DNA of 64,000 nucleotides, from the NCBI GenBank assembly GCA_029204225.1, contig CM055096.1, positions 40,500,733 through 40,564,732 of the forward strand, read 5' to 3'. The position numbers and the translations under genes are program-made. Positions 61,087-64,000 of the stretch are shown here, piece by piece (position 1 is the first letter of the stretch; each line of letters starts with the position of its first letter). The notes below the pieces were generated by a model, which was not told the origin of the DNA, searched no databases, and saw only the letters and a program-made list of their open reading frames with translations. This DNA comes from Diphasiastrum complanatum. Taxonomy: Eukaryota > Streptophyta > Lycopodiopsida > Lycopodiales > Lycopodiaceae.

Positions 61087-61990
61087 TATATATATCTATA
61101 TAGTATAAAACTATTTGTGTGACCTTGTGTGTGTGCCAACAAAAATATCACATGGCGAAGGTTCTCATGGCGAGAGATAGTCCGGCGAAGGTTTAGAAGG
61201 CAATTGAGCACTTTTGAGAGCTGGGAAGATTCGCCGGACTAGTTACATATACTATTAACCTTTGTTGACTTTACAAATAGTTCAAAACAATGTTTTATAA
61301 CTATTCTGAGCTCGGCGAAGATTGATGATACATAGACGAGTGTTTATAAAGCTTGGCGAAGGTTCAAAGAACTTAGATTTTTCTTTGAGCACTGGGAACA
61401 TTCACCTAATCACTTTTTTTCAATATCACTCAGTACTAACCTTCGCCGACCTCCAAGATGGCTCTGATAATGAGAAAAAAGCTGGCCGAAGGTTATTTGG
61501 GTTGTTTTGGGCTACTGTGAAATTTTGGACATTTTTTTACAAAGGTTTTTTTATATTTTTGGCAATTTTGGCAAATTGGCTGAGAGCTAACCTTCATCGG
61601 ACTAATTGTAGGTACTGATGATGTGGTAGAATGTATTGCCAGATGGGCGAAGGTTGGTTTGATCAGAGCTAGAAGTTATGAGGTTTGATAGGTGTTTTTT
61701 TGGCTCTTTTCTAGACAATTTGTCAAAACTACATGGATTTTCTAATTTTTCTGATTTTTGGGATCTATGGAAGGGACAACCGGGTGCTGGAATCTGATGT
61801 TTTTCACTTCTCAATCTTTCTCCACAAATCATACAAGCAACAAATCATGAAAAAACAACAAATCTGACCACTACTCCACACTAAACTACCCCCCACACAT
61901 CCATTCCTCAAAAAAAAAAGTAACAAACACAAGGTGAATGTATGCAAGCTAAAAACCAAGAAAAATGCTAATCTATTTCCGGATTTGTTG
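61087..61990. other. no gene; dispersed GGCGAAGGTT motif
   Basis: GGCGAAGGTT or near copies at about 61155, 61192, 61353, 61486 and 61647, and inverted AACCTTCGCC-like copies at about 61438 and 61589. No coding gene seen. Confidence 0.5.
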
Positions 61991-63014
61991 TAAGTTCTTA
62001 TGAACCATTATTGCACTACAAATGTAATGATGGAAAGATCATTATCTTAGTTTTATATGTTGATGGCATTATACTCACATGAAATGATCTAGATGGCATC
62101 AAAGATGTAAAAGTTTCCTTGTCTAGTGAATTTAGGATGGTAGATCTAGGACTTCTTAAAGTTATACTTGGAATAGAAGTCACTAGAAGTAATGATTTTA
62201 CTTTCATATGTCAATCTAAGTATGCTAGATCAATCTTAGCAAAATTTGGCATGATTGATTGTAAAGGAGTTGAAACTCCAATGGAACTAAGTGTAAAAGT
62301 TTCTAAGGAAAGTAACGAAGCATCCTTTGAGGACATCACTACCTATAGAATGCTTATTGGTTCCTTGATATACTTAACCATCACTAGACCAGATCTTAGC
62401 CTTTGTGTTGGCAAATTGACCATTAATATGTCATTGGAAAGGAGCAAAAAGGGTGTTAAGGTACATCTCGGCTACAAAAGACTTTGGCAGAGTTTATGAA
62501 AGGACTAATATTTATTTAAGAGCATATTCAAACTCAAGTTTTGCAGGTGACAAGATGGATAGAAGATCCATAAGTGCATTTGCTACATTCTTATGTGGAG
62601 GAGCTATATCTAGGATTTTCAAAAAGCAAGATACCATCTCTCTTTCATCAATAGAATCTGAGTATAAAGCTATGACAACAACAACAAAGGAGGTTCTTTA
62701 AAAGGCTTTTGGAGGAGCTTCATGTGATCAAGGATGAAGACATTCCATGCATATATTGTGACAATCAAGCAGCTCAACAACTTGCAAACACTCCAATCTT
62801 CCATCCTCGAACAAAGCACATTGAGATTTCACATCATTTCGTGAGGGAGAAAGTGCAAGCAAAGGACATCAAGCTTGTTCATTTTTCATCATCAGATTGC
62901 ATTGTTGATATACTCACCAAGGCATTGCCTAAAGATCCATTTGTAAAATTAAGATTGGCTCTTGGAGTTATAGATAGATCTATGCTAGATTTACCAAGCT
63001 AGATTATTGAGGAG
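61990..63014 (+). pseudogene. copia B reverse transcriptase end and RNase H
   Basis: Begins inside reverse transcriptase with the active site changed from YVDD to YVDG (about 62055-62066), then LGLLKVILGIEVTRS, KYARSILAKFGMIDC, GSLIYLTITRPDLS. RNase H: AYSNSSFAGDKMDRRSIS, SLSSIESEYKAMTTTTKEV, then after a TAA near 62698 HVIKDEDIPCIYCDNQAAQ, TKHIEISHHFVREK and IVDILTKALPKD, ending in TAG at 63000. A TGAGGAG purine tract precedes the LTR. It belongs to the same family as the LTR that follows and as 35416-37760. Confidence 0.9.
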
Positions 63015-63436
63015 TGTGAAAAATGCAAAAATATGCTTGGTCAAGGCCAAAATCATGTATATAGGATGATTACACATGTGTGGAGACTGTTCTCACATGT
63101 GAAAGTACTGTATTTGTCATGTACCATAATCATATAGGTTGTACATCTGATTTAATTCAAGTTCTAGTGGCTAAAAAGGCCAAAAACTAGTTTTCTAGAC
63201 ATATGACACATGGCATCAATCTATTGATTGCATGAGCCACATCCTTTGGTTAGGTGTCACATCCCAGGACAGCTCACACGTGTGGAATAGGCTGAAGTAG
63301 GCGAGTTTTGACTTCTAGAAGATTTCCAAGTAGATCTCCATATAGTAGGAAATTGGACCAAAAATGCTCAAAATAGAAAGTTTGATCCAAGTGTCAATTT
63401 TGCATGATGATTCACCATATGACAAAGCATCCTCAC
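63015..63436 (+). repeat. copia B 3' LTR, truncated
   Basis: Starts TGTGAAAAATGC and matches 13087 onward and 35416 onward, but stops after GCATCCTCAC at 63436, about half length. A short deletion near 63265 removes CATGTGTAGA-like bases. Contains CACACGTGTGGAA at about 63277. Confidence 0.9.
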
Positions 63437-64000
63437 AAAACATGCTCTTACAAGATCCCAAGAATTTGGATTACCACAACAAAGTATTATAACATTCCAT
63501 GAATTTCTATTACATGTGATTCCAAAACAAAAGTAACATGTGATTTCAAGACAATAGTACATATCATGCCAAAATTTAATCCGCACTACATAGCAATCGC
63601 ATAATATTCATAGCATGGACCGCTTCAGCATTACACAAGATTTGCTCCAGATTCGCAATCACAATATAGTCAAAAAAACACGTTGGGTTGCAAAAACTCA
63701 CTGGGTCGGTAAATACACTAGGTTGGAAACATCACATACTTAAACATTATACGTGATGTGTTGCGACCCTGAACAAAATGTTGTACAGTTCAGAAGCGGC
63801 TAAGTGTTGATAAAAATCACCAAAATTGGAAATATCGTATATGAGTGTATAATACCATGATTTTAACAATATTTTTTTTCGGTTTGTCTACTTTAACAAG
63901 TATTATATGACATAGAAACATGTCTCTCAATTTTTTTTCAATTTGAACTTACGTAGAGATAGATATTACCCATGTCAAGTGCTGAAAAGTATTGAAAATT
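63437..64000. other. no recognised gene
   Basis: AT-rich sequence after the truncated LTR; no motif or open frame of interest recognised. Confidence 0.4.

Overview
The window looks like nuclear DNA from a land plant (or close streptophyte relative) with a large, repeat-packed genome. The evidence is plant-type Ty1/copia and Ty3/gypsy (chromodomain-bearing) LTR retrotransposons with TGGTATCAGAGCC initiator-tRNA primer sites, Helitron and hAT remnants, a tRNA-like SINE, GT-AG introns and very long GA microsatellites. The species cannot be named from this. I see no intact host gene, no rRNA gene, no intact tRNA gene and no CRISPR array. Almost everything recognisable is a nested, decaying mobile element. 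Reading frames are broken by stops and small indels.

Layout. 0-1.4 kb: copia gag-protease-integrase fragment (+). 2.9-4.1 kb: AC/AT microsatellite, a minus-strand Helitron 3' terminus, a 16-bp minisatellite and a GA run. 6.25-10.08 kb: two convergent, intron-containing, decayed genes. The plus gene has a coiled coil and a possible RNase H-fold transposase region and is split by a SINE. The minus gene is unidentified and has a TATA box and an alternating inverted motif in its leader. 10.3-17.3 kb: gypsy chromovirus (+) with a solo copia LTR inserted in gag. 18.09-24.41 kb: the only copia element with both LTRs (+). 25.53-30.76 kb: non-coding LTR composite whose terminal LTRs point in opposite directions but which has a 5-bp target duplication.

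32.4-33.0 kb: hAT transposase remnant (-). 33.1-35.4 kb: Helitron Rep/helicase remnant (+), cut inside its Walker A motif by the 5' half of another copia element (35.4-37.8 kb). 41.6-42.9 kb: gypsy-like gag (-). 43.2-43.9 kb: minisatellites. 44.1-48.05 kb: copia gag-pol (-). 51.5-54.15 kb: 1.3-kb tandem duplication with an unidentified coding-like segment. 54.15-55.83 kb: copia LTR plus RNase H end (-). 55.8-58.9 kb: non-coding gypsy-derived element. 58.9-60.3 kb: Helitron N-terminal remnant (-). 61.06-61.09 kb: Helitron 3' terminus (+). 62.0-63.4 kb: copia 3' half plus truncated LTR (+).

Most genes here serve transposition (gag, protease, integrase, reverse transcriptase/RNase H, Rep/helicase, transposase), and none appears functional. 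The candidates for something undescribed are the convergent two-gene unit at 6.25-10.08 kb and the inverted-LTR composite at 25.5-30.8 kb.
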